Below, one piece after another: positions 1 to 5,226 of a stretch of DNA of 5,426 nucleotides (position 1 is its first letter; every line of letters starts with the position of its first letter). The notes under the pieces are model-generated. The model was not told the DNA's origin and did no database searches. It saw only the letters and a list, made by a program, of their open reading frames with translations. The stretch is from assembly GCA_015492755.1 (NCBI GenBank), contig WGEM01000210.1, positions 1 through 5,426 on the forward strand. Reading direction: 5' to 3'. Source of the DNA: Gemmatimonadota bacterium. Its GTDB lineage: Bacteria; Gemmatimonadota; Gemmatimonadetes; Longimicrobiales; Gaopeijiaceae. Position numbers and translations under genes: made by a program.

Positions 1-80
1 CCCAGCAGGGCCAGGAGGATGAGGATCAGGGGACCCAGGAGCGGGCTCATGGCGGTGGCCCCGCCCGGCGCTGCCGCCAT
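1..80 (-). CDS. N-terminus of a probable membrane protein, possibly a cation:proton antiporter (cut by window edge)
   Basis: Only about 26 codons lie inside the window. The reading starts MAAAPGGATAMSPLLGPL and continues as an unbroken run of Leu, Ile and Ala, which looks like the first transmembrane helix of an integral membrane protein. I chose ATG at 80 because GGAG lies 8 nt upstream (89-92). GTG at 83 and the internal ATG at 50 are alternatives, and the latter has a poorer ribosome binding site. The gene follows the PII-like gene by 17 nt on the same strand, so it is probably co-transcribed. The antiporter guess rests only on the hydrophobic start and on the common placement of EIIA-type and PII-like regulators beside Kef/NhaA-class cation:proton antiporters. 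The visible residues do not prove it, and another transporter would fit equally well. Confidence 0.5.
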   Translation of the reverse strand, partial: MAAAPGGATAMSPLLGPLILILLALL

Positions 81-97
81 CACCGGAGCTCCGCCCG

Positions 98-472
98 TCA
101 GATGGGGCTGCTTTCGTCGCCCAGCTCGGGCGCGAGCCCCACGACGCGGTCCACCGGGAGGGTGAAGGCGATTCCGGTGCCCGGCGCCTCGAAGTTTCCC
201 GTGACGTCCTGGAGGAGCGCCAGCGCCTCATCCACCTTCTCGGCGGGAATCACACTGAGGATCATCCGGTTCTGGGGGCGGGAGCCACTCACCAGCGTCT
301 GCAGCCCGGCGAAGATGGGAATGTCGGCGGAGAGCACCCGCCCCATCCCCTCGGAGTGGACGACGGTGGCACCGGTGATGCCCAGCTCCACGAACCCCGC
401 GAGGATCTCGTCCAACTTCTCGAGGTCGTTGATCACGGCCACGAGAAGGCGCGTCTCGGCGCCGGTACTCAT
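98..472 (-). CDS. PII-like (GlnB-fold) small regulatory protein
   Basis: This 124-residue protein has the beta-alpha-beta layout of the PII superfamily. The first strand and helix are near residues 8-30 (LLVAVINDLEKLDEILAGF), followed by GITGATVV. A second half at about 69-94 (RMILSVIPAEKVDEALALL) is followed by a final strand GTGIAFTLPVDRVVGL, which resembles the GKIFVLPVEEVVRI ending of GlnB/GlnK. PII proteins are trimers that bind nucleotides or other small ligands and dock on transporters or enzymes. The region where GlnB carries its T-loop and modified Tyr (about 40-65 here) is different and has no Tyr, so this is PII-like rather than a classical nitrogen PII. Its ATG overlaps the stop of the EIIA gene in an ATGA, with only a weak ribosome binding site, which points to translational coupling. 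The ligand is unknown. A partner in the adjacent membrane protein is inferred from gene order. Confidence 0.72.
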   Translation of the reverse strand: MSTGAETRLLVAVINDLEKLDEILAGFVELGITGATVVHSEGMGRVLSADIPIFAGLQTLVSGSRPQNRMILSVIPAEKVDEALALLQDVTGNFEAPGTGIAFTLPVDRVVGLAPELGDESSPI

Positions 473-930
473 ACGTGCTGCCGGTCGACCTGTTCGACGA
501 TGGCGAGGATCTCTTCCTCGTCCTCGGCTCCTTCCAGCCGGTCGATGAAGTCCTCGTGTCGCACCAGGCGGCAGATCCGCCCCAGGAGTTTCACGTGCTC
601 ACGCTCGAAGCCCGGAGGGGAAAGGAGCACGAAGAAGAGCCGTACCGGCTCCACGCCGGGGGGGCCGAACTGGACGGGCTCCCGCGCCAGCGCCAGTCCG
701 ATGGTGGGGGCCTTCAGCTCGGGCACGGTGGCGTGGGGGACGGCAAGCCCGGACCCGATGACGGTGGGGTGCACGCGCTCCCGCTCCAGGAGTTTTTCGC
801 GGATGGTCTCCTCCCGGCCCACACCCACCGCCGCGGCGCGGGCCGCCAGCTCACCGATGACCCCCTCCACGTCGCGGGCCTCCAGGTGGGACACCACGAA
901 CTCGTGTTTCAGATAGTCGCTGAGCTTCAT
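469..930 (-). CDS. PTS EIIA (fructose/PtsN-type) phosphocarrier domain protein
   Basis: This 153-residue protein is a stand-alone PTS_EIIA_2 domain of normal length. The phospho-acceptor site is seen at residues 58-67 (VIGSGLAVPHA, His66), matching the G-x-G-x-A-x-PH motif of the fructose/mannitol EIIA and PtsN family. A second conserved histidine lies at 112 in FEREHVKLLGRI. The C-terminus has the usual acidic helix (DEEEILAIVEQV). EIIA domains accept phosphate from HPr or NPr and pass it to a sugar permease, or in the PtsN branch regulate proteins such as potassium transporters. No EIIB or EIIC gene is visible, and the next genes are a PII-like protein and a membrane protein, so a regulatory role seems likelier than sugar uptake (inference). 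It is the first gene of its operon. Its start has only a weak ribosome binding site (CCGAG), but the N-terminus MKLSDYLKHEFVV fits the family. Membership is secure; whether it is PtsN or FruA-like is open. Confidence 0.92.
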   Translation of the reverse strand: MKLSDYLKHEFVVSHLEARDVEGVIGELAARAAAVGVGREETIREKLLERERVHPTVIGSGLAVPHATVPELKAPTIGLALAREPVQFGPPGVEPVRLFFVLLSPPGFEREHVKLLGRICRLVRHEDFIDRLEGAEDEEEILAIVEQVDRQHV

Positions 931-978
931 CTCGGGCGGGGCGTGCGGGCCGGGGTGATGGGCATGCCGGAACAGGCG

Positions 979-1008
979 ATTCTACCACAATTCCGGGAAG
1001 GGGAGCAA
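979..1008 (-). promoter_or_regulatory. Candidate sigma70-type promoter of the EIIA / PII-like operon
   Basis: On the minus strand, TTGCTC (1003-1008) and TAGAAT (979-984) are separated by 18 nt. The -10 box matches the consensus at 5 of 6 positions and the -35 box at 4 of 6. Transcription would start near 972, giving a leader of about 40 nt before the EIIA start codon. The boxes lie in one of the few AT-richer patches of this GC-rich region. Confidence 0.5.
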
Positions 1009-1161
1009 CCGGGCGGCACGCAATGTGCACGGCTGCAGGGAGAGACCATCCGCCGCCTCGAGCGTCCGACGTCGCCGCACGGTGGTGTCCGCCGCTCCGG
1101 GGACCGGTGGACCCTGATTCGGCGTTCTGCGCGGGGGTGCGACGAGATGGACGGGCGTGAG

Positions 1162-1191
1162 TTGATGGGAGCGACGGCCCTTGGGTATGTT
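1162..1191 (+). promoter_or_regulatory. Weak candidate promoter of murA
   Basis: TTGATG (1162-1167) and TATGTT (1186-1191) are separated by 18 nt, each matching the sigma70 consensus at 4 of 6 positions. Transcription would begin near 1198, leaving about 54 nt before the murA ATG at 1252. This also argues against the upstream in-frame ATGs at 1147 and 1165 being the real start. The match is modest, so the promoter is tentative. Confidence 0.33.
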
Positions 1192-1251
1192 CCGGCCCGC
1201 CGCGCGCGGCCCCGGCCGGCGCACGACCTCACACACGCGAACCCGGAATCC

Positions 1252-2541
1252 ATGGGGATCTTCCAGGTGGAGGGCGGTCACCGCCTCGAAGGGCGGATCC
1301 GCCCGGCCGGAAACAAGAATGCGGCGCTGCCGTGCATCGCCGCGGCACTCCTCACCGACGAGCCGGTGACGCTGCACAACGTGCCCAGAATCCGGGATGT
1401 CCTCACGCTCCTGGACATCGTGGAGTCGCTGGGCGCCTCGGTGGCATGGACGGCCGAGCACTCGGTGCGGATCGAGGCTGCGGGCGTCCGCTCCGGGACG
1501 GTGGAGCGACGGCTGGCGGAGCGCATCCGGGCCTCGCTCCTCCTGGCGGGTCCCCTCCTGGCGAGGCTGGGCCGGGTGGAGCTGCCGCCCCCGGGGGGCG
1601 ACGTCATCGGGCGGCGCCGGATGGATACCCACTTCCTGGCCTTCGAAGCCCTGGGTGCCCGCGTGGAGCTCAACGGCGGCTTCACCATCGTGGGGCCGGA
1701 GCTCCGCGGCGCCGACATGTTCCTGGACGAGCCTTCGGTGACGGGTACCGAGAACGCCATCATGGCCGCCGCCACCGCGCGTGGCACCACGCGCATCCGC
1801 AACGCTGCCGCGGAACCGCACGTCCAGGACCTGTGCCACCTTCTCCGGGAGATGGGGGTCGCCATCGACGGCGTGGGCACGCACGTGCTGGAGATCGAAG
1901 GCGCCGGGCGGCTCGGTGGAGCCGAGTACACCATCGGCGCGGACCACATCGAGACGGGCTCCTTCATCGGGCTGGCGGCGGTGACGGGCTCCGACCTGGT
2001 GGTGGAGGGCGCCCCGGTGGAGCATCTGGATTCCACGCTGCTGGGATTTCACCGCCTGGGGATCGAGTGCGAGGTGCACGGCCGTGACCTCCACGTGCGC
2101 GGCGCCGGCGAGCACGTCATCCGCCAGGACGCCTTCGGACACGTGCCGAAGCTGGACGACGGCCCGTGGCCGGCCTTCCCCGCGGACCTCACCTCCATCG
2201 CCGTGGTGGCGGCGACGCAGTGCCGCGGGACCGTGCTCATCCACGAAAAGATGTTCGAGTCGCGGATGTACTTCACCGACAAGCTGGTGGCCATGGGTGC
2301 GTCCATCATCCTGTGCGATCCGCACCGCGTGGTGGTGGTGGGCCCGGCGCCCCTCCAGGGCGGTGTGGTGGAGAGTCCCGACATTCGCGCGGGGATGGCG
2401 CTCCTCATCGCGGCCCTGGGCGCGAGGGGGACGAGCCGGATCCGGAACGTGGGGCAGATCGAACGGGGGTACGAAGCCATCGACGAGCGTCTGCGGGGGT
2501 TGGGCGCACGGATCGAACGGATCGCGGACGCCGACGACTGA
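1252..2541 (+). CDS. murA: UDP-N-acetylglucosamine 1-carboxyvinyltransferase, Asp-type
   Basis: This cytoplasmic enzyme transfers enolpyruvate from PEP to UDP-GlcNAc, the first committed step of peptidoglycan synthesis. The 429-residue product is full length for the EPSP-synthase/MurA fold. Visible family marks are GNKNAALP with Lys22 and Asn23, IRAS with Arg93, the loop PPPGGDVIGRRR (113-123), PAFPADLTS with Asp312 (the Asp305 position of E. coli), DIRAG with Arg379, and IERGYE with Arg405. The loop residue that is Cys115 in E. coli is Asp117 here, as in mycobacterial, chlamydial and Borrelia MurA, so low fosfomycin sensitivity is expected. I chose ATG at 1252 because the product then begins directly at the family N-terminus (MGIFQVEGGHRLEG). 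Its ribosome binding site is weak (CGGA). The frame is open far upstream, but that part lacks family similarity. The phasin-like gene follows after 76 nt. A second MurA elsewhere in the genome cannot be excluded. Confidence 0.95.
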   Translation: MGIFQVEGGHRLEGRIRPAGNKNAALPCIAAALLTDEPVTLHNVPRIRDVLTLLDIVESLGASVAWTAEHSVRIEAAGVRSGTVERRLAERIRASLLLAGPLLARLGRVELPPPGGDVIGRRRMDTHFLAFEALGARVELNGGFTIVGPELRGADMFLDEPSVTGTENAIMAAATARGTTRIRNAAAEPHVQDLCHLLREMGVAIDGVGTHVLEIEGAGRLGGAEYTIGADHIETGSFIGLAAVTGSDLVVEGAPVEHLDSTLLGFHRLGIECEVHGRDLHVRGAGEHVIRQDAFGHVPKLDDGPWPAFPADLTSIAVVAATQCRGTVLIHEKMFESRMYFTDKLVAMGASIILCDPHRVVVVGPAPLQGGVVESPDIRAGMALLIAALGARGTSRIRNVGQIERGYEAIDERLRGLGARIERIADADD

Positions 2542-2617
2542 GGTGGGCGGCGCGGGACGCGTTCACCCTGTGGCTCCACGCCGAAACCCGGGGGCACGCC
2601 ATCGCGTAGGAGGGGGC

Positions 2618-3070
2618 ATGAGCGAACAGAAGAAGGGCGCGAGAGAGAAGGTGTCTGACGGCATCCGCCAGGGGATCGGCGTGCTGTCGGCGTTCAAGGA
2701 GGCGCTGGAGGAGACGATCCAGGAAGCCCGGGAACGCGGAGACCTCTCTGCGGAGCGCGCCAGGGAGATCATGAAGCAGGCGCTGGAGAAGGCCCAGAGC
2801 GCCGCGGAGGAGGCGAAGGAGAAGCTGGACTTCGTCACCCACAAGGAGTTCGAGGAGCTGCTTCGGCGCGTGGAGGCGCTGGAGGCGCGCGTCGCGGCGC
2901 TGGACGGCCAGGATGCGGAGGCAGCGGCCGGGCCGGCTTCCGGAGAAGCGGACGATGGGGGCGGCGAGGAGACCGCCGGCGAGGCCGCTGCGGAGAGTCA
3001 GGCCTCGGACGGCGGTGAGGCAACCCGGGGAGGGGACCAGGAGGAGCGCGAGACGCCGCCGGAGGGCTGA
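2618..3070 (+). CDS. Phasin-like coiled-coil protein with disordered acidic tail
   Basis: This 150-residue protein has two parts. Residues 11-97 are predicted to be almost entirely helical: a first helix GIRQGIGVLSAFKEALEE, a turn at GDLSAERAREIM, a long charged helix, then HKEFEELLRRVEALEARV, whose heptad pattern suggests a coiled coil. This order matches the phasin-like family annotated as polyhydroxyalkanoate synthesis regulator, including its typical 'T-x-E-D/F-E-E-L-x-x-R-V-E-A-L' ending. Residues 98-150 are Gly/Ala/Glu/Asp-rich and probably disordered. There is no signal peptide or membrane segment. The start is well supported by AGGAGG at 2608-2613. Family members are often annotated by similarity only, and no PHA synthase is visible here, so a role on storage granules is unproven. 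A general scaffold or envelope-associated coiled-coil role is equally possible. Confidence 0.82.
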   Translation: MSEQKKGAREKVSDGIRQGIGVLSAFKEALEETIQEARERGDLSAERAREIMKQALEKAQSAAEEAKEKLDFVTHKEFEELLRRVEALEARVAALDGQDAEAAAGPASGEADDGGGEETAGEAAAESQASDGGEATRGGDQEERETPPEG

Positions 3071-3088
3071 GCGCCACACATCCTCCAG

Positions 3089-3131
3089 GAGGGCGCCGAC
3101 GGCGGAACTTGAGGCTGCCGTCGGTGTCCTC
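3089..3131. repeat. 15-bp inverted repeat overlapping the rimP-nusA promoter
   Basis: Positions 3089-3103 (GAGGGCGCCGACGGC) pair with 3117-3131 (GCCGTCGGTGTCCTC) over 15 positions, 13 Watson-Crick and two G-T, with a 13-nt loop. The -35 box lies in the loop and the right arm fills the promoter spacer. It could be an operator, or a hairpin at the 3' end of the murA-phasin transcript, but the downstream TATATTGG is a poor U-tract for a terminator. Confidence 0.6.
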
Positions 3132-3137
3132 TATATT
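3109..3137 (+). promoter_or_regulatory. Strong sigma70-type promoter candidate for rimP-nusA
   Basis: TTGAGG (3109-3114) and TATATT (3132-3137) are separated by exactly 17 nt, matching the consensus at 4 of 6 and 5 of 6 positions. This is the best promoter match in the window. Transcription would start near 3143-3146, only a few nucleotides before the first terminator hairpin, so transcripts must pass two terminators to reach rimP. I found no comparable promoter between the terminators and rimP. Confidence 0.62.
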
Positions 3138-3150
3138 GGAGGGCCGGGAG

Positions 3151-3175
3151 AACCGCCTCCGGGGGCGGTTTTTTT
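3151..3175 (+). terminator. Intrinsic terminator 1 in the rimP leader
   Basis: AACCGCC (3151-3157) pairs perfectly with GGCGGTT (3164-3170) around a 6-nt loop, and the stem runs into an unbroken run of seven T (3169-3175). This is a textbook rho-independent terminator on the plus strand. There is no A-tract on the left side, so it should not act on the minus strand. Confidence 0.85.
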
Positions 3176-3177
3176 GC

Positions 3178-3208
3178 AAGTGGGGGAGCGGTTCGCCCCC
3201 GCTTTTTT
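3178..3208 (+). terminator. Intrinsic terminator 2 in the rimP leader
   Basis: AAGTGGGGG (3178-3186) pairs with CCCCCGCTT (3196-3204), nine pairs including one T-G, around a 9-nt loop, with six T at 3203-3208. It begins two bases after the T-run of terminator 1. Its loop carries GCGGTT (3188-3193), a copy of sequence in the right arm of terminator 1, which allows alternative pairing. Confidence 0.8.
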
Positions 3209-3225
3209 GTTCGATGTGGACTTCG

Positions 3226-3253
3226 GGGGTACGTCGCTCCGGCGGTGTACCCC
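3226..3253 (+). other. UNCG-capped 12-bp hairpin just upstream of the rimP ribosome binding site
   Basis: GGGGTACGTCGC (3226-3237) pairs with GCGGTGTACCCC (3242-3253), twelve pairs with two G-T, closed by TCCG with a C-G closing pair. That makes it a C(UNCG)G tetraloop, an unusually stable RNA cap. It ends 8 nt before GGAG at 3262. No T-run follows, so it is not a terminator. It may be an mRNA-stabilising element, a protein site or part of translation control. Confidence 0.65.
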
Positions 3254-3275
3254 TGTTGATTGGAGACATGGGAGT

Positions 3276-3767
3276 ATGCGGGTGCTGAGAGGCATCGAAA
3301 CGGAACTCGAAGACCGGGTGGAGCGCCTGGGGTTCGAGGTCGTGGAGGTGCGGTGGGGCGGCACCTCCCGGCGTCCCGTGCTGCAGCTCCGTATCGATCG
3401 GCCCGACGCCGCCCCCGGGCACGGCGTCACCGTGGAGGACTGCGCCACAGTGAGCCGGGCGCTGGAGCCGTGGCTGGACGAGATGGAGGAGATGCCGGAG
3501 CGCTACGTGCTGGAGGTCTCCTCACCGGGCGTGGAGCGTCCCCTCACGAGGGACCGGGATTTCGAGCGCTTTCGGGGCGAGAAGGTGGCGCTCCGCGGCT
3601 ATGACGTACTGGCCGGACGGGCGAGAAGGTTGGAGGGGGAGCTGCTGGGGCTGGAGGAGGACGACTCCGGCCAGACGCGGGTCCGGCTGCAGATGGACAA
3701 CGGCGACGAGGTGAGCGTGCCGCGCTCGGAGATCGAGCGTGCACACCTCGTTTTCACGTGGACATGA
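3276..3767 (+). CDS. rimP: Ribosome maturation factor RimP
   Basis: RimP helps assemble the 30S subunit, acting on late maturation of the small subunit in the cytoplasm. The 163-residue product has the usual length and two domains. The N-terminal alpha/beta domain carries LGFEVVEVRW (18-27), LQLRIDRPD (37-45), VTVEDCATVSRALEPWLD (51-68) and the hallmark LEVSSPGVERPL (79-90). The C-terminal SH3-like barrel begins near FRGEKVALR (99-107) and ends with ERAHLVF. I chose ATG at 3276 because the family begins only a few residues before this helix. GGAG at 3262-3265 is 10 nt upstream, a slightly long spacing, and a second GGAG at 3271-3274 is too close to serve. The upstream open frame crosses both terminators and is not credible protein. 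nusA follows after 10 nt, the standard gene order across bacteria. Confidence 0.95.
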   Translation: MRVLRGIETELEDRVERLGFEVVEVRWGGTSRRPVLQLRIDRPDAAPGHGVTVEDCATVSRALEPWLDEMEEMPERYVLEVSSPGVERPLTRDRDFERFRGEKVALRGYDVLAGRARRLEGELLGLEEDDSGQTRVRLQMDNGDEVSVPRSEIERAHLVFTWT

Positions 3768-3777
3768 GGGTGTAGAT

Positions 3778-5226
3778 ATGGCGAACGCGGCCCAGATCAT
3801 GGCGGCATTCCGCGATGTGGCGGAGACCAAGAGCCTCTCCGACGAGGAGATGGCGGATCTGGTGAAGGACGGCATCATGGCCGGCCTGGCCCGGATCTAC
3901 GGTCCGACGGTGCAGGCCGAGGTGGAGATCGACGAGGACACCGGCGAGTTCGAGATCGTGGTGCTCCGGCGCGTCGTCGAAGAGGTGGAGGACCCCGCGT
4001 GTGAGATCTCGCTGGAGGAGGCCCGCTGGGACGACCCCACCTTCGAGGTAGGCGACGTGATGGAGATCCCGGTGGACTTCTCCCAGTTCGGTCGAAATGC
4101 CGTCATGGCGGTGAAGCAGCGCATCGTGCAGCGTGTGCGCGAGAACGAGCGCGACCGCATCCGCCACGAGTTCGCAGGCGAGGTGGGAGAGCTCCTCTCG
4201 GGTGAGGTGCAGCAGATCGAGCGCGGCAAGATCGTGGTGCTTCTCAACCGCTCGCGCGACGCCGACGCCATCATTCCGTGGAAGGAGCAGAACCCCCGCG
4301 AGCGCTTCCGTCAGGGCGACCCCATCCGGGCGGTGCTGAAGAAGGTGGAGGAGACGCCGCGGGGCCCGCGTCTCATTCTGTCGCGGGCGGATCCCGCCTT
4401 CGTGGCGGCGCTCTTCAAGCTGGAGGTACCGGAGATCCACCAGGGCATCGTGGAGATCAAGGAGATCGCCCGCGAAGTGGGGGGACGGACCAAGATCGCC
4501 GTGTACAGCCGGGACGAGTCCATCGACCCGGTGGGTGCGTGCGTGGGACTCAAGGGCTCCCGTGTGCAGGCGGTGGTCTCGGAGCTGAGCGGTGAGCGGA
4601 TCGACATCGTGCCGTGGCACCCCGATCCCGAGGTCTTCGCCCGGCGGGCGCTGGCCCCCGCACGGGTGGCGAAGGTGGTGAGCGACCCGCAGCGTCAGGT
4701 CATCACCGCCATCGTGGACGAGGACCAGCTCTCGCTGGCCATCGGCCGGAACGGACAGAACGTCCGCCTGGCCTCACAGCTCATCGGCTGGCAGATCGAC
4801 CTCTACGGCTCGCGGGAGTGGCTGGAGCGCGGCGCCGACATGTCCATCTTCGGCGGAGCGTCCGACGAAGAGTACGAGACGGCGGATTTCCCGCTCTCGG
4901 AGCTGGATCTCGACGAGGCGACGCTGGCGGCGCTCTCGGCTGCCGGATATGATACGTTTCTGCAGATCATCGACCTGGAGCGCAGGGATTTCCTGGCGAT
5001 CCCCGGGATCGGTGAGGCCGAGGCCGACCGCCTCCTTCAGCTCATCGACGAGCTGACGGTGGTGGAGGGGGATGTGGCCGACACGGCGGGCGCGGAGGAG
5101 GCGCTCCCGGCTGCGGAGGCGAACGAGGTGGCGGCCGACGCCGACCCGGAGGCGCATGACGCCTCGGAGTCCGAAGTGGGCGTGGGCGGCGGCGAGGAGG
5201 CCGTCTCGGAGGATGAGCGCGGCTGA
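3778..5226 (+). CDS. nusA: Transcription termination/antitermination factor NusA
   Basis: NusA binds RNA polymerase near the RNA exit channel and modulates pausing, intrinsic termination and antitermination. In the 482-residue product the N-terminal polymerase-binding domain spans about 1-130 (including [23 protein letters not shown]), S1 about 135-200 ([16 protein letters not shown]), KH1 about 205-280 with GLKG (257-260), KH2 about 285-345 with GRNG (323-326), and one C-terminal helix-hairpin-helix domain about 372-430 ([15 protein letters not shown]). Residues 431-482 form an Ala/Glu/Asp-rich tail, probably disordered. It is longer than Bacillus NusA, which stops after KH2, and has one rather than the two C-terminal repeats of E. 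coli. ATG at 3778 is supported by GAGG at 3766-3769, 8 nt upstream, which overlaps the rimP stop. The frame allows a start at 3739, but that adds residues foreign to the family. The L7Ae-type gene overlaps the 3' end by 14 nt. Confidence 0.97.
   Translation: MANAAQIMAAFRDVAETKSLSDEEMADLVKDGIMAGLARIYGPTVQAEVEIDEDTGEFEIVVLRRVVEEVEDPACEISLEEARWDDPTFEVGDVMEIPVDFSQFGRNAVMAVKQRIVQRVRENERDRIRHEFAGEVGELLSGEVQQIERGKIVVLLNRSRDADAIIPWKEQNPRERFRQGDPIRAVLKKVEETPRGPRLILSRADPAFVAALFKLEVPEIHQGIVEIKEIAREVGGRTKIAVYSRDESIDPVGACVGLKGSRVQAVVSELSGERIDIVPWHPDPEVFARRALAPARVAKVVSDPQRQVITAIVDEDQLSLAIGRNGQNVRLASQLIGWQIDLYGSREWLERGADMSIFGGASDEEYETADFPLSELDLDEATLAALSAAGYDTFLQIIDLERRDFLAIPGIGEAEADRLLQLIDELTVVEGDVADTAGAEEALPAAEANEVAADADPEAHDASESEVGVGGGEEAVSEDERG

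Larger units (their letters stand above)
931..1251. other. Divergent intergenic region between the EIIA operon and murA
   Basis: About 320 bases separate the two divergent start codons. I find no convincing gene here. The plus-strand frame of murA stays open throughout, but it encodes Arg-rich low-complexity sequence unlike MurA and overlaps the EIIA gene in antisense. The region holds a good minus-strand promoter candidate and a weaker plus-strand one (listed separately), plus a perfect 12-bp GC palindrome at 1199-1210 of doubtful meaning. No riboswitch or RNA gene was recognised. Confidence 0.7.
3138..3275 (+). promoter_or_regulatory. Structured 5' leader of the rimP-nusA operon (candidate attenuator)
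   Basis: The roughly 130-nt leader holds, in order, two intrinsic terminators (3151-3175 and 3178-3208), a 12-bp UNCG-capped hairpin (3226-3253), and the rimP ribosome binding site GGAG (3262-3265). The order of promoter, terminators and then gene indicates control by premature termination. In Bacillus subtilis, NusA is known to limit its own operon through termination in the leader, so autoregulation by NusA is a natural hypothesis. The same terminators would also stop read-through from the phasin-like gene, and this simpler role cannot be excluded. Confidence 0.5.

Noticed and set aside
469..930. EIIA as part of a sugar-uptake PTS operon
   Set aside because: No EIIB, EIIC, HPr or sugar kinase is seen, and the following genes are a PII-like protein and a membrane protein start.
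1199..1210. Perfect 12-bp palindrome GCCGCGCGCGGC upstream of murA
   Set aside because: Alternating G and C in a very GC-rich stretch readily gives this. Nothing else supports an operator.
475..1251. Plus-strand open frame continuous with murA through the EIIA gene and the intergenic region
   Set aside because: It is the antisense of the EIIA gene followed by Arg-rich sequence with no MurA similarity. The MurA family N-terminus begins at 1252, and a candidate promoter lies inside the extension.
982..2325. Long minus-strand open frame of 447 codons opposite murA
   Set aside because: It is a GC-rich shadow of murA. The translation is rich in His, Arg, Gly and Pro with no domain pattern, while the plus strand encodes a complete MurA.
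3071..3097. GCGCC ... GGCGC with internal CCTCC/GGAGG as a terminator for the phasin-like gene
   Set aside because: The stem is short and interrupted with no T-run after it. The real terminators lie at 3151-3208.
2913..3275. Possible N-terminal extension of RimP in the same open frame
   Set aside because: It would translate through two terminators and the phasin-like gene in another frame. The sequence is Arg/Pro-rich noise, and family members start near 3276.
3268..3288. Six-codon mini-ORF (ATG at 3268, TGA at 3286-3288) overlapping the rimP start
   Set aside because: The GGAG at 3262-3265 is only 2 nt from its ATG, too close for initiation, and such short frames arise easily by chance.
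3754..4620. Long minus-strand open frame opposite nusA
   Set aside because: It is a His/Leu/Asp-rich shadow of the nusA codons with no recognisable motif.
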